Source: Bisporella sp. PMI_857 (taxonomy: Eukaryota; Ascomycota; Leotiomycetes; Helotiales; Helotiaceae). Taken from it: DNA of 64,000 bases. Below, piece after piece: positions 10,497 to 22,293 of the stretch. Location of the stretch: positions 1,178,001 through 1,242,000 of the forward strand of contig JAJSPD010000003.1 of NCBI GenBank assembly GCA_021307315.1, given 5' to 3'. The notes beneath the pieces were generated by a model that was not told where the DNA came from, searched no databases, and was given only the letters and a program-made list of their open reading frames with translations. The number at the start of each line of letters is the position of its first letter. The stretch's first letter is position 1. The position numbers and the translations under genes are program-made.

Positions 10497-12295
10497 ATGG
10501 CAGCAGAGGGATCATCAGCGACTGGTCCTACACCCGGGGAGCGACATGCGATTGGTATCTCTTTTGGTAACTCGAACTGTTCAATTGCTATCGCTGTAGA
10601 GGACAAGGCCGAGGTGATCGCAAACGAAGATGGAGGTTCGTAAAGCACTTATCTGTTAGACACAAGGCTCTAGCTAAAGCACCCTTGCAGATCGTTTCAT
10701 TCCTGCGGTCCTATCGTATGTGGACGGGGAGGAATACTTTGGCCAACAAGCCAAGTCGCAACTTGTACGAAATCCTAAAAACACAGTCGCATACTTCAGA
10801 GACTTTTTGGGACAAGAGTAGGCATCCTTCTGATTCTTCCTTAAACTCTGCTAAACAAAGCTATAGGTTCAAATCGATAGATCCTACTCACGCTCATGCC
10901 TCCGCCCATCCCCAAGAACACGAATCAAGCGTTGCCTTCACGATCCAAGATAAAGCAGACTCCGAGCCATCTATTGTTCCTGTCTCCGAGGCTGCCACAC
11001 GGCTATTAAAGCGCCTGGCACAGTCTGCATCTGACTATACAGGGAAAACAGTCAATTCAGCGGTCCTTACCATACCAACAAACTTCAGCGAAAAGCAAAA
11101 GGAAGCATTAACGAAAGCCACACAAGATGCTGGCCTCGAGGTTCTTCAGCTCATTCCTGAACCGATCGCAGCTGTTCTTGCATATGATGCAAAGAACGAG
11201 CACAATGGGACAGACAAAATCGTTGTAGTTGCAGATCTAGGTGGAACACGCTCAGATGTTGCAGTTGTAGCGTCAAGAAATGGTATTTACACTATTTTGG
11301 CCACGGCCCACGATTACGAATTTGCGGGGTTCGCACTTGACAAAGTAGTTGAGGACTTTTTCGCGAAGGAATTCATTAAATGGAACACTACAGATCCTCG
11401 AAAGGAGCAAAGACCCTACGCCAAGCTAAAGCTGGAGTCTGAGGCTACAAGGAAGGCCCTCAGTATCGGACAGAATGCTAGCTTCAGCGTGGAATCCTTA
11501 GCTGAGGGTGCTGACTTTACCTCAACGATCAACAGATTCCGCTACGAAACCCTCGGTAACAAGGTCTTCGCAGGAATAAACCGTCTGATTGAGGGCGTTG
11601 TAAAGAAAGCCGAACTTGATGTTCTAGATATTGACGAAATTATTCTCTCGGGAGGCCTATCTCACACTCCAAAGATCGCAATTGGGTTGGGCCACATCTT
11701 CTCCAAAGCTGCAATTCTTGCGCCCTCCACATTACCTACCGCAATCAATCCTGCAGAATTACAAGCAAGAGGTGCAGCATTACAAGCCAACCTGATCCAG
11801 GAATATGAGGCCGAGGACATTGAGCAATCGACTCATGCCGCAGTTACGACCGTTAAACATTTGTCAAATGCGATTGGTGTCCTAGCTATCTCTGATGACG
11901 AGAAGGTCGGTGTCTTCTCGCCTGTTATCTTGGCTGAGACGGCCGTTCCAGCCCGTCGTATCATTCACATCAATGCACCTGGGAAAGGGGGCGATGCTCT
12001 GATCAAAATCGTAGAAGCAGATAGTCACATCAAAGTCTCGCAGGTAGAGCCTGAGCCGAAGGAGAAGGCCGAGGAAGACAGCGATGCCAGCGACTCAGAA
12101 GATGAGGGACCAATAGAGCAACGGGACAAGGTTTGGAGAATCGGTACCCTCTTGGCTGAGGCTGCAGTTAAAGACATTAAGAAGGGTAGCAAGGTCGAGG
12201 TTATGGTCAACGTGGCTGCGGATCTCAGCATCACAGTTACTGCAAGAGAAGTGGGTGCGAAGGGAGGTGTCAGAGGAAACATCAGTGCGCCTTAA
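10497..12295 (+). CDS. ssz1: ribosome-associated complex Hsp70 homologue Ssz1
   Basis: Three exons (10497-10635, 10691-10817, 10867-12295). The 55-bp and 49-bp introns join GDG to DRF and GQE to FKS, giving 564 residues. The N-terminus carries the atypical Hsp70 nucleotide-site motif AIGISFGNSNCSIA. Further on are VLTIPTNFSEKQ, LIPEPIAAVLAYD and a modified phosphate loop LGGTRSDVAV in place of the canonical DLGGGT. This fits Ssz1, which binds ATP but does not hydrolyse it. The C-terminal half is a shortened substrate-binding region with an acidic Ser/Asp/Glu stretch near residue 495. Ssz1 pairs with zuotin on the ribosome and stimulates the Ssb chaperone on nascent chains. Confidence 0.93.
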
Positions 12296-14547
12296 GCACA
12301 TGCGGGAGAGTTGCTGGAATGGAGCAGAGAAGAATCAATTACCCCTGATTTCACACGACTTATAGCATATGGGTAGATCGTTTGGGCTTTGGGCAATGGG
12401 TAATAGAAAAGCCCTATGCATGGAGTTGATTAATGAACTTACCATAGACGTACAAAAGCAAAATTGAATACATTAAGACCAGGGCGAGTGAGGAAGTGGA
12501 CTTCGTTATTGACTTATCTTGAAGTGGTTATAATATGGAGGATGAAAACACAATACAGGGACAACTTAAAACCAAAGATGTAAGTCAGTGTTATTTCTTT
12601 ACTGGCACGCATGAAATCATCTATGAGTTAAATGATGATATACCTTATTCACAGACCTGTTCTGAATTTCGGTGTGGACAATAAATAAGAACCAACTGCT
12701 GTCTGATCACTACTGTAGTCCTTGCACTTGTACACTATTAATAGCTTGACGGCAGAAACTAATTTTAACTTGTAGATGCAACAGAAAAATATGAGGCGAA
12801 GTTATGGCAGTGTCTGTACTTTATTCAGAGGAGAACAGGATGGCGGCATGGTGAATCACATCATTTGCATGCATATGACGACCTCGAAATGATGGAAAAG
12901 ATCCATGCGAAAATCCAAAGCCATGGGTACGGATAAAGTTTGTATAAGCTTATGGCATCTTGAGTCGTTGCGATTGCGCGATCCAGCCCAGCTTATGTTT
13001 TGCCTATGCATTATATTCTTATATCTAGAGTGTCTCTATACCTTAATGCCCTCTGGTTCTCCGATTTGATACGACATGGAGCAAACACGAATTATTTTAA
13101 AACATATATGAGAGAAACTGAGAATGCCATATCAGCGATTATTGATGCCATGGAAACGAAACAATATGCAAAGAACAGAAGATCAAGGCACAACATGATC
13201 AACTCGACGCTGGTCGTCTCACACAGCGAATCCTCACTCGGAGGGCAGTAGTAGTCAATCCGATTTCTGCATCGTGAGGTTAGAAGCAAAGCACAGCGTC
13301 GTCACGTCTTGCCAGGAACCTGATTGAGATCGACCAACTGGATTCGCTACAGATATCACCGCCCCAAGACAACCTTCCAAATGATCGAAAGGTTCCTCTG
13401 AACCAAAAGTTTGTTCTGGTAGCTCATCCTGTGTGAGATGCACAGGAAAGGGGAGCGCAGGCTTCGAAGATTTTGTGATGTACCTTCGCGAGGCTTCATG
13501 AAGATCGGAGGAATAGTAAATGAAGCTGAGCACGTTTGGGATGGAGACTTTTCTTCCGTAAAGGTGAGTTTAAGCAAAGTATGCAGAATGTTCGAGTAGC
13601 TGAGGTTGGCTAGATACACTTTATGCAGCTAAATGGCAGACACCTACAGGAGAATAGTATTGCTACTCAGCATCACGGCGCAGTCTATTGGAGAGCACAC
13701 CAACACCCCTTCTCGGACACGGGTTGCTTCCTTCCTCACCAGAGTGATCTCATACCTTACTTCAACATCCAATCACTACTTCTGAGAAGGGTCGCTAAGT
13801 TTGCGCTTTTTGAGAAACTACTCTATTTTTGTTTTACTCAGGGGCATGAGATGAAGTTAAAAGGGAAGTGGATCTCGCAGCTGACCAGAAATCGGCGTTT
13901 TACATTTTCTTGAGCAAGTTTTGCTGCAGTATTGACGCCTCCCCCATATTTTCGAAACTTGGGCCTCGCGAAAGTTTTGCCGCTGTCTGGGCTATATTGA
14001 ACCTTGGTGTAACATCGAGGAGAATCGAGGTTGGTAGCAATATAGAGCTTTTCTCTACATGCATGATCACTCAAAATTATTCGAATATCATGTTCCGAGT
14101 GGGACGAAGTCTACAGTCTTTGATCACAGCATGAATTTTTATGGTTCCCCAGTGTACAACTCTTTATGGCTGTTACTCTACCGAGGATAATTTGACGATA
14201 AACTTTGAATCCTGTTTGTCAAAGAGCTGACAAGACCTACTAAAACGGGTTGGAATGTTACCTCACCGGCTAATGATCGGCACAGTGATACTCGATTAAG
14301 CTTTTCGATAACCTGATTAGCGCGGTACTTGGAGCGAGTGCTTGGGACAATTTTTTGAGTGGTTTTGATGAGCTAGAACGTGGTCACAATTTGTATTGTG
14401 GAGTACCGGCAAGGCAATACTTCTTAGAGCAGCTTAATCCCCATATTTCGAAGCTTTCTAGGCCCTCATTTATTACAAAACATGGGATGCTCATATATTT
14501 ATTCGATAGAACACTATATTGTCATCGGATCCGATAGTGATGGGTAA
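12296..14547. other. gene-poor region
   Basis: About 2.25 kb after SSZ1 with no supported gene. Several 60-95 codon frames occur on both strands (for example 13000-13251 plus, 13255-13533 minus, 13838-14074 minus), but none shows a domain, signal peptide or splice-consistent extension. Confidence 0.5.
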
Positions 14548-15067
14548 ATACAAGCCGGAGCGTCAGTAAACCGCACGATTTCGGACAAGGTTCCCCGCCC
14601 TTTTATATTGCCTGCATCAAATGAGCCAACCATAATTTTCTCTCCCATTTCTGGGATAGAACCCTTCTCACTACGGGCCAATATTAACTCGCGTTTGTGC
14701 CAAGGTTATCTGCCGTTTATAGCCTGGCTGTTTAGATCTACGGCTTTATTTAATTCCTTGGGGGGCGTGCGAAATCTGGGGTAGTATATCGAGGCAACGT
14801 CAACTCACGAGTGGTTGCGTGGTTCCGCCTCAACCAGTGATACCTTCACCTGATCATTTCAGCGCTCAACGATGCCTGTGGCAATCGTGACTCTCCTTTT
14901 TCTGGTAGACGTTTTATCCGCGTATACAATGAGGGCATTCGGCAAGTTATGCCGTCTGGCCCATCGTATCTTAGGATAATCCGTATCCAAGAGCTGGCAA
15001 CTGCTGATGACGGCGGGATGCCCTGGAGTGGTATTGAACTCCAAGTGGATGAAGTCATCTTATTCTA
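14548..15067 (+). other. two ATG-less open stretches, possible exons of an unrecognised or decayed gene
   Basis: Frame from about 14551 to 14783 is open for nearly 80 codons (including VPRPFILPASNEPTIIF and GYLPFIAWLFRSTALF) before a TAG. A second open stretch runs from about 14838 to 15067 and contains SPFSGRRFIRVYNEGIRQ and GGMPWSGIELQVDEVI. The second begins near a TTTCAG that could be a splice acceptor. Composition and amino-acid pattern look protein-like, but neither stretch has an ATG and the candidate GTAGTA...TTTCAG intron does not keep the frame. It could be the remains of a small gene, or chance. Confidence 0.25.
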
Positions 15068-16339
15068 ATTATGACTCTTGTTTTGGCCATTCCCACGCTT
15101 TTCGTCTCTATCTGCTGGCTATAGCGTGAGTGCTTCAAGGGAATAGTAGGTTTGAGGTTGTGTGGAAGCTCTAACCCTATTTTATAATTTTATAAATCCA
15201 CTATTCATATTCAAGAAAGGATATTGAGAAAAGGCTCTACGGCACTCTCAAATCAGATACTTTCATGTATAGCTAAAGTGCAAAAGTCCATGCCAATGCA
15301 TGCATTTTGTTTATCACAATCCTCGGCTTGCATATCTCATAGGGTTGAGAGAACTGATATCCGAAATCCATGAAAGCAACTGTCCCCAGACTCTTCGGTT
15401 GAAGATCCCATATGAATTCAGTCTGTAAAAGGAAATAAATGAATAATGCCCAATTGTACAAGCTGAATCGATTTATCGTTGCCTTACGTTTCAGATAATG
15501 TTATGACATTTGTCCCACCAGTCGGATACCCCATCACATGTGGAAAAACTGACGACCTTCAAAACCCGTCGACTTTTCAGGTACATAGTAATGGTTTTGG
15601 CATTTCTGCTATAGCCTCCGATGCCCAACTCATATGATCAGGAACACGACCAGGGTCGGAAGCCACACCCCCATACTCAGGAAAATTATGATTGCGGGGG
15701 AGCATCAAGAGAAAATATGCCCAGAGATACTTCTCAATCCTGATCTGTCTTTAGTCCGCGCCAATGGTTACCAAGGTGGTATAACTCTTGCATTATATAA
15801 TGTGTTTCTAGATGAACTTATACCCCTTCAAGTCAACTGTGTAACTCTAGCTCCATTACACAACCTTGTCTCGAGAATTTTCCGAAAACTTCCAGATGTC
15901 ATCTGCTCAACTACCTTGGCGACCAGTGATAGTTTAATCCCATCATATCGTGGTGTAGCTTTACCTCCCGTATAGGCAATATTCAGATATCTCGTTAATG
16001 GGTTTCTCGACACTGCCGGTACTTGCCTCTAAGAAAAGAGCTCTTAGGCAAGGTCACAAGTACTATGTGGATCTTACCCACAAGGGAAAGGAGCAGCTAT
16101 CCGCCGTGTGCTGCACCTCTCAGCTCGGATTAAACTAGGCACGGTTATAAGGAGCGTCCTTTCCGTCGTTCCGTCTTCCTGGATTCATTTTTCAACGCGT
16201 CTTCGTGATCCGCAATTACTTACGGAAGGATTGGCACTATGCACAAAGCTGTACTTAAAGTCTGTCGGCTCCGCGAGGAGCCTTTCCCTTTCTCATCCAC
16301 AAATCTACTTTCTGTACACTGATTCCTACCAAAATAACC
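15068..16339. other. upstream region of the GH7 gene
   Basis: No supported gene. A 113-codon plus-strand frame at 15634-15975 has no recognisable domain and no splice support. The last few hundred bases must include the cellobiohydrolase promoter. The leader immediately before ATG 16340 is a typical fungal CT/CA-rich one. Confidence 0.45.
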
Positions 16340-17768
16340 ATGTATCGAAGTGTTCTTCTTGCGACCGCCTTGATCGGTGGTGCCGTCCGTGGCCAACAAG
16401 CCGGCACCTTGCAGACCGAGACTCACCCTTCATTGACATGGCAGAGATGCACATCTTCAGGTAGCTGCACAACCGTGAACGGGAAGGTGGTTATCGACTC
16501 CAATTGGCGCTGGGTCCACGACAAGACCAGCGGTTCAACCACGAACTGCTACACTGGAAACACATGGAACACCACACTGTGCCCAGACAATACAAAGTGT
16601 GCCGCCAATTGCGCTTTGGAAGGTGCTGATTATGCCGCAACATATGGTGCGACTACTTCTGGTAACAGCTTGAAGCTCACATTTGTCACCAAGGGACAAT
16701 ATGCAACCAACATTGGATCGCGTCTGTATCTTATGGACACTGATACCTCCTACCAACAATTCAGCCTCTTGAACAACGAGTTCACTTTTGATGTTGACGT
16801 TTCCAATCTTCCCTGTGGCCTTAACGGCGCTCTTTACTTTGTATCTATGGACAAGGATGGTGGAATGGCCAAGTATTCCACTAATAAAGCGGGTGCCAAG
16901 TATGGTACAGGGTACTGTGATGCTCAGTGTCCTCGTGACCTGAAGTTCATCAATGGAGCCGTAAGTTTGACGTGTTGAATCCCCCCCCCCCCAAAAGTGT
17001 GGGAAAATTGTACTAATTTTCTTCGGTAAGGGCAATGCTGAGGGCTGGAAGCCATCTTCCAACGACGCCAATGCTGGTGTAGGCGGCAAGGGTTCATGCT
17101 GTGCCGAGATGGATGTCTGGGAAGCAAACTCGGTTTCAGCAGCATACACTCCGCACTCCTGCCAGCCTGTTTCCCAGACCATCTGCAACGGTGACAACTG
17201 CGGAGGCACCTATTCAGCAACCCGTTATGCCGGAACTTGCGATCCCGACGGATGCGACTTCAACTCCTACAGAATGGGAGACACCACTTTCTACGGAAAG
17301 GGCCTCACGGTCGACACCAGCAAGGTGTTCACTGTCGTCACGCAATTCATCGGCAATCCGCTCACTGAGATTAAGCGCTTCTACGTCCAGGGTGGAAAAG
17401 TCATCCCCAACTCTCAGTCCAAGATCTCTGGTGTTACTGGCAACTCCGTCACCCCAGCTTTCTGCGATGCCGCCAAGGCTGCTTTCGGGGATGTTGATCC
17501 ATTCAAGACTCATGGAGGCTTCTCATCGATGAGCTCCGCTATGGCCGGTGGTATGACTCTTGTCATGTCTGTCTGGGACGACCATTACGCCAACATGCTC
17601 TGGCTCGACTCTACCTATCCAGTCAGCAAGACCAGCGCTGGTGGGCCACGTGGCACTTGCCCAACCACCTCTGGTGTTCCGGCTGATGTTGAGGCTCAAT
17701 CTCCTGGTGCTTCCGTCACCTACTCCAACATCAAGTTCGGACCCATCAACTCCACCTTTGCCCGATAA
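16340..17768 (+). CDS. cbh1: GH7 cellobiohydrolase (CBHI type), secreted
   Basis: Two exons (16340-16960, 17031-17768) give 452 residues; the 70-bp intron GTAAGT...TAAG contains a 12-C run. A signal peptide ([18 protein letters not shown]) is followed by the GH7 start [17 protein letters not shown]. The catalytic motif EMDVWE is intact: Glu233 nucleophile, Asp235 and Glu238 acid/base. Many paired cysteines are present. CBHI-type features include [19 protein letters not shown] and [16 protein letters not shown]. The enzyme releases cellobiose from the reducing ends of cellulose chains outside the cell. It ends at the catalytic domain: there is no linker or CBM1, so it is a single-domain form. 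Nearby secreted genes (lipase, wall protein) fit a secretory neighbourhood but not a cluster. Confidence 0.96.
16981..16992 (+). repeat. C12 homopolymer inside the GH7 intron
   Basis: Twelve consecutive cytosines, 20 bp into the only intron of the cellobiohydrolase gene. It is prone to length variation and sequencing error but lies outside coding sequence. Confidence 0.95.
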
Positions 17769-18632
17769 ACATTCTTTCAGGCATCACGATGTATATGGGG
17801 ACGTATACAATCTATTATTCAAGGTGATTCTTTCTCTTCCAACGTGTTGGCTACTGGGTACCAACATGTCTTCTCTCGTTGTTGTTATCTTGATACAGCT
17901 GGACAAAAATTGCCGAAATGTACATATCAAATGCCAATCAAGATTGTAAATACGTCTATAGCACAGCAGACATTCTTTATGTTGTGAAATGGGGTAAATT
18001 CGGATTTGTTTCGAGTCTGAAGGCAAACTTTTCCCTTATAATGTGAAAATGTATTACCTCGCTTATCAAAAGGAGGCACGTCACGTGAAGCCATAATGTC
18101 TCTTGAATGTCGTTTCTCTAGGCCACACTTAGTCCTTCTAGAGTGAAAATTATTCATCTGGTTTTCTTATTGCAAGCATGTTAAGTGGATGAAAGAATTA
18201 ACTTGCGAAGGTTGTTCGCGAAGTTTTAGTCACAGCCATACAGATATTCAGAACCTGTGCCCGACCAAGCAAGGCGGTACATAGCACAAAACGATCCATG
18301 CAGAAAATCAAAGAACTTGCCAAAAGTTTAACAGAAAAAGGTATCTAGCCACCCAGTCTCTAGCTATCAGCTTCATAAGCGATAAAAAATGGATTATAGC
18401 TTAGCCCAATTTCGTTCGTAACATGATCACCTTTATCACCAAAGTGAAATTTCCATGCTAAATATCTAAGTTGTGCCTTCTTTACCGACAGTGTTTCCGC
18501 ATCTTCTCACTCATTTCTATATTCTCTTTACCAAACAACCCTTCGAACCGTTTATTAACAACCCTTCAAACCGTTTATTACCACACCACACATTACGTCA
18601 CGGGAACCCACCAGCAACACTTCGTTCACACG
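17769..18632. other. intergenic
   Basis: 3' region of the GH7 gene and spacer. An imperfect tandem repeat of about 24 bp (CCTTCGAACCGTTTATTA and CCTTCAAACCGTTTATTA units) lies at about 18539-18582. Nothing else is recognised. Confidence 0.5.
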
Positions 18633-19500
18633 ATGGTGCCTCCTCATTTTCGCCCTAAACGACCATTCTACTCTGACTTGCCACCAGATTTCGATTTCAA
18701 CATCTTGACAAGCTTACCAAAATCCGATGTCTCGAAACTAAGTGTCTTCAATCATGAATTACCAAATCCCAACCAAGATCTCGCACCTCAAGTCCTTCCT
18801 TCACCTCCTACGTGCTTCTTTCAATTTGTGGAATTTCCGGACAAGTTGCAGCTCAATGTCGTAAGTTGATTACCTTGATATCCGTTCAGCCCAGGCCACC
18901 TCCATCATCACGAAAGCTGATGCTAACCGTGGACAGTGAAGCAAAGTTGTCGAAGCCATACCTCGAGACCGGCATAAAGTTTTGTATTAACCCAGTGAAT
19001 ATGAAGCGATTAAAGAGCGGCGACGAGAAGGTTGGTGTAATGGCAGTCCCCAGGCTGCAAGTTCTCATGCACATCTTCCAGCGACTTTGTTTGTCTGCAG
19101 AATGAGTCGACTCGAGACCTTGAAAGTATTTATGACCCTCCACCGACCAGACCTCTTGCCAAACGATCTACTCGCACGGCCCATTTGCATGGATGTAGTC
19201 AAAGATATAGCTTGGTTTGAAGAGCAGGAGCTCTGCCAGTCCGGACGTAATAGCATTCTGCTTCGGCACCTAACCCGAATTCACTGCGTCCATCGAACGA
19301 CTATACATTATTAGAGAAGAAAAGTTTTCGGAAGCACTATTCGTATAAGACGTCATCTCTAAATATCTGGGTGGTTGGATTATGCCAGCTTTCGAAGGTC
19401 TTAAAGAACTGATCTTGTGTTGCCAAGGTAAAAGGATAGTCAAAGAAGCGTGCTGGACCTGGGGATACTCCACTTGGAAGGCTGGACGGAAACTGTGTTT
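18633..19500 (+). pseudogene. probable decayed 2EXR/F-box-like gene
   Basis: ATG 18633 opens a frame encoding CFFQFVEFPDKLQLNV, similar to the 2EXR opening motif 'F..F..LP.ELR..IW'. A good intron follows (GTAAGT at about 18859 to TGCTAACCGTGGACAG at about 18938), but the first codon after it in frame is TGA where the family has Trp. A TGG-to-TGA change is a simple explanation. Beyond it, pieces such as VVEAIPRDRHKV and FEGLKELILCC, in different frames, resemble later family blocks. I read this as a broken member of the same large fungal family as the fragment at 4594. The evidence is weak and rests on motif memory. Confidence 0.3.
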
Positions 19501-19827
19501 GTAACTTTCAACAAGAAACGTAGGCGAAGTTCTGGCTCAGCGCAAGGCCAAGACCACAATTAGCAGTGGAAGCATATATCAGTGCCAAACTTTATTTCAT
19601 AATGCAAGATAGAGAAACTGCAATGAGTAAAACGCGTAACATCGTTGGCCCTCCCGAGGTTAAAAGTCATCAGTGACGATCAACCAATGCAATACAATGC
19701 GACCAAGAGTCCCACGATTTTCTAGAATAATCAGCGAACAGAAAAACAAAGTGCTATAATTGATCCCCATATCCATCTTGACTTTCTGCCCTGCTACGTG
19801 AAGGAAAAGGGGCCATCCAGAACACTA
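19501..19827. other. intergenic
   Basis: Spacer and 3' region of the convergent lipase gene. No feature is seen. Confidence 0.5.
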
Positions 19828-21403
19828 TTAATAGCCGAAGATTCCTGAGATGTTATGGTTCGGAAGGGATGCTACAGAAACATTCCTGTCCCAACGCTCA
19901 AAAACATAATCCCTGAGTTTTGGCTCCTTGGTTACCTTATCTTTACACAATAGAGTTTGCCAAAGGCCATGAAACGGCAAAGCCAATGTTTCAACCTTAT
20001 CTTGAAAGCTGAGTTCAGGTGCAACAAAGTCTGCACATGCTCTCTTAACTCTTGTGAAGTTCCCTGGCCCATCATGTTTCAGCGCGTCCATCACAAGTGC
20101 ATGAGTAACCGAATTGTATAGCACTCCAGCATGGGAGACTGGACCGCCAGCAGGCTGACGAGCACATGCGCCTTGAAGGTATATGTTGGAGACTGGTGGG
20201 CCCATGGAATTAAGAAGATAAGCTGAAGCACCTGTGCCACCCTGAGGTCTGATTATGCTATCGGTTCCGCTATATATCGTTGTTGTGGAGACATAAGCAC
20301 TCTTGCCTCCATAAGTCTTGGCGCCATCCTTTCGAAGGGCCTTGATGAAATTACTGTCGTGTTTTTGTTGAATGACTGCTGGAGTACATAGAAGACAGCG
20401 GAGTAAATTTGTACCGCACGCGAATCCGGCAGATTTCGTTCCATGGAAACCAGGGCTAATAGCTATAAAATCGGACAGATGGTAGCGGATTGTGTGCCAG
20501 TATCGCAGAGCCCACTGTGTTATCACACCACCTTGGGAGAAAGTTATCACAGCAGGCGTCGTTCCTGTCAGAGCGTGCAAGTATTTCAGAGCATATGCCA
20601 CGTATTCGGCGTTGACTTGAAGATCACCAAGGAGTCGGCCAGGGACATTCAAGTATACGGGGTCTGCAATGGATGAGGATGAGAGTAACTTCCCAATATT
20701 AGCGCGGAAGTTGGAGTAGCCGGTAAGGCCAGTGCCTGGCACTAGCAAAACCGGCTGCTTTTGGCCCCATGTGAAATTACGAGGAATATACATTGCACTT
20801 CGTAAGAACGATTCCTCAACGGAGAATGAACCTTCGTCTTCAGTGTTGTTGTAGAAAACCTTGCCCAGGGGAACATCAGGATTTGTGTGGTTCGAGCCGT
20901 CCTTTGCTGGATCTTGTCCAACGGATAGAGACATATCATATCCTGCTACTAACGTACTCACAGTTTTGTCTGTGATAAACAGCTCAGGACGATCCAGTAC
21001 AAGTCTTGCGTAGTCGAGATAACCATGCATAGTAATCTCACCGATGTCGTTGCCTAACAGTCGTTTCAGAATTGCATCGAGAATTGTGCGGGTAGCAATA
21101 GGTATGTCATTTGGCGTTAGAATGCGATTAATTATTTTCTCTATTTCGAATCAGCATAAAGTCACCGAGACAGCAGCATAATTCAGTGAATAGCATACCA
21201 TAAACCTTGATCAGAGTCTGAACAATGACTTCTGTGTCTCGATTTGTCCCACCCGCAACTTTTTGAACGGCGTCAATGTTGGCAACTCCTTCAACAAGTT
21301 CTCGGATAAGCTCTCTGACATCAAAAGATCCTGGCTGACCTTCCGGAGAAGCAAATCCAAATGGCAATAGAACCAATGGAAGGAAAAGAGTATTCCACCG
21401 CAT
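19828..21403 (-). CDS. secreted CalB-type lipase
   Basis: Two exons (21403-21199, 21140-19828) with a 58-bp GTATGC...AATAG intron give 505 residues. The N-terminus is a clear signal peptide (MRWNTLFLPLVLLPFGFAS). The alpha/beta-hydrolase core has the oxyanion region LLVPGTGLTGYSNF, a nucleophile elbow TFSQGGVITQW (Ser270) rather than the classic GXSXG, the acid in YSGTDSIIRPQ (Asp362) and the base in VSHAGVLYNS (His405). This matches the Candida antarctica lipase B family, where the elbow is TWSQGG. It probably hydrolyses triglycerides or other esters outside the cell. About 100 extra N-terminal residues precede the catalytic core, as in many ascomycete members. Confidence 0.9.
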
Positions 21404-22029
21404 TGTAAATGAATAGAAGAATTAATACGACAGAATTAGGATATTTGCAGGAATTGCAGTTTTCCAAAAATGTCCTTCGCAGAGCATATGGTAGCGGAAA
21501 GTGAAGAATAGAACAGAGAGATCGAAAGTGAAGAATTCATAGCAAACATGATGGAAAGAGCAGCGCACTCAACTAGAGCATGGATGGATGTGCTTGCAGT
21601 CTGCATTCTGCTCCAGATAACCTGCAAGAGCGATTTGTGCATGAACTCAAGCGTATGCTTTATTATTTACAACGCAGGAGCGGATCTTTCTTTGACGCTT
21701 TTCTGCTACACGACCGACGTGCCGTAGATTCTCTGCCCCAATATTCTCAACTTTACCGCCATATTCTTGTCCGCATAATGCTCTTGGATCCGCCCTTCCG
21801 TCGTCGAAGAATAAATATTGCCCTCAGGATGCCCGTTGTATTTGTATTGACCTTGCATCTCTTGCACCGCGAATTGTTCGCAATCGCGCCTTATGGAGCT
21901 ATTCCACCATTTTGGCAGAAGTCCTTTCCTCGATTCTGCGAGGTTGAGGAGCGTTTTAAAGTCAGAAAGGCATTGGGAACGGCTACAACAGGCGTTAGTC
22001 GGCTGTAAAGGCAGGTGATCTAGGCCACA
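21404..22029. other. upstream region of the lipase
   Basis: Spacer with the lipase promoter. A 142-codon plus-strand frame (21580-22008) has no recognised domain, and I do not support it as a gene. Confidence 0.45.
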
Positions 22030-22293
22030 CTACTTGTTGTTGATACCTAACAGCTTGCCTTTAAATTTCATTTCATCTTCCACTCGTAGGCGGAAGGTAT
22101 CGACAAGCAAACATTTTACATCGGAGGCGGTTCGATGGTGGAGCGCATCCTCTCCTGTGCTGGACTTGAATGATGCCGCGGTGATTGACAACTTCGGAGG
22201 TCTATTTGCGTTGAGATTGTGCACGGCCCATAAGACACCGGCCAAGGGTAGCAGGAGGACAAGTCCAATTCCAAAGACTATGAGTGGAAGCAT
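22030..22293 (-). CDS. small putative single-pass membrane protein
   Basis: From ATG 22293 the frame gives 87 residues: a hydrophobic stretch at the N-terminus (MLPLIVFGIGLVLLLPLAGV, then LWAV), followed by a polar tail containing a charged RLRVEDEMKFKGK segment. The frame stays open upstream for about 50 more codons without an ATG, so an upstream exon is possible. No family is recognised. It may be a signal-anchor or secreted small protein. An ATCAGATAA-type GATA site (minus strand) lies at 22403-22411, just upstream. Confidence 0.35.
   Translation of the reverse strand: MLPLIVFGIGLVLLLPLAGVLWAVHNLNANRPPKLSITAASFKSSTGEDALHHRTASDVKCLLVDTFRLRVEDEMKFKGKLLGINNK

Noticed and set aside
12296..16339. 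Transposon remnant in the gene-poor stretch
   Set aside because: No transposase or reverse-transcriptase motifs, long terminal repeats or terminal inverted repeats were visible by eye. A repeat search would be needed to exclude old copies.
16535..17209. 224-codon minus-strand ORF
   Set aside because: Lies fully antisense to the GH7 coding sequence and across its intron; a shadow of codon bias.
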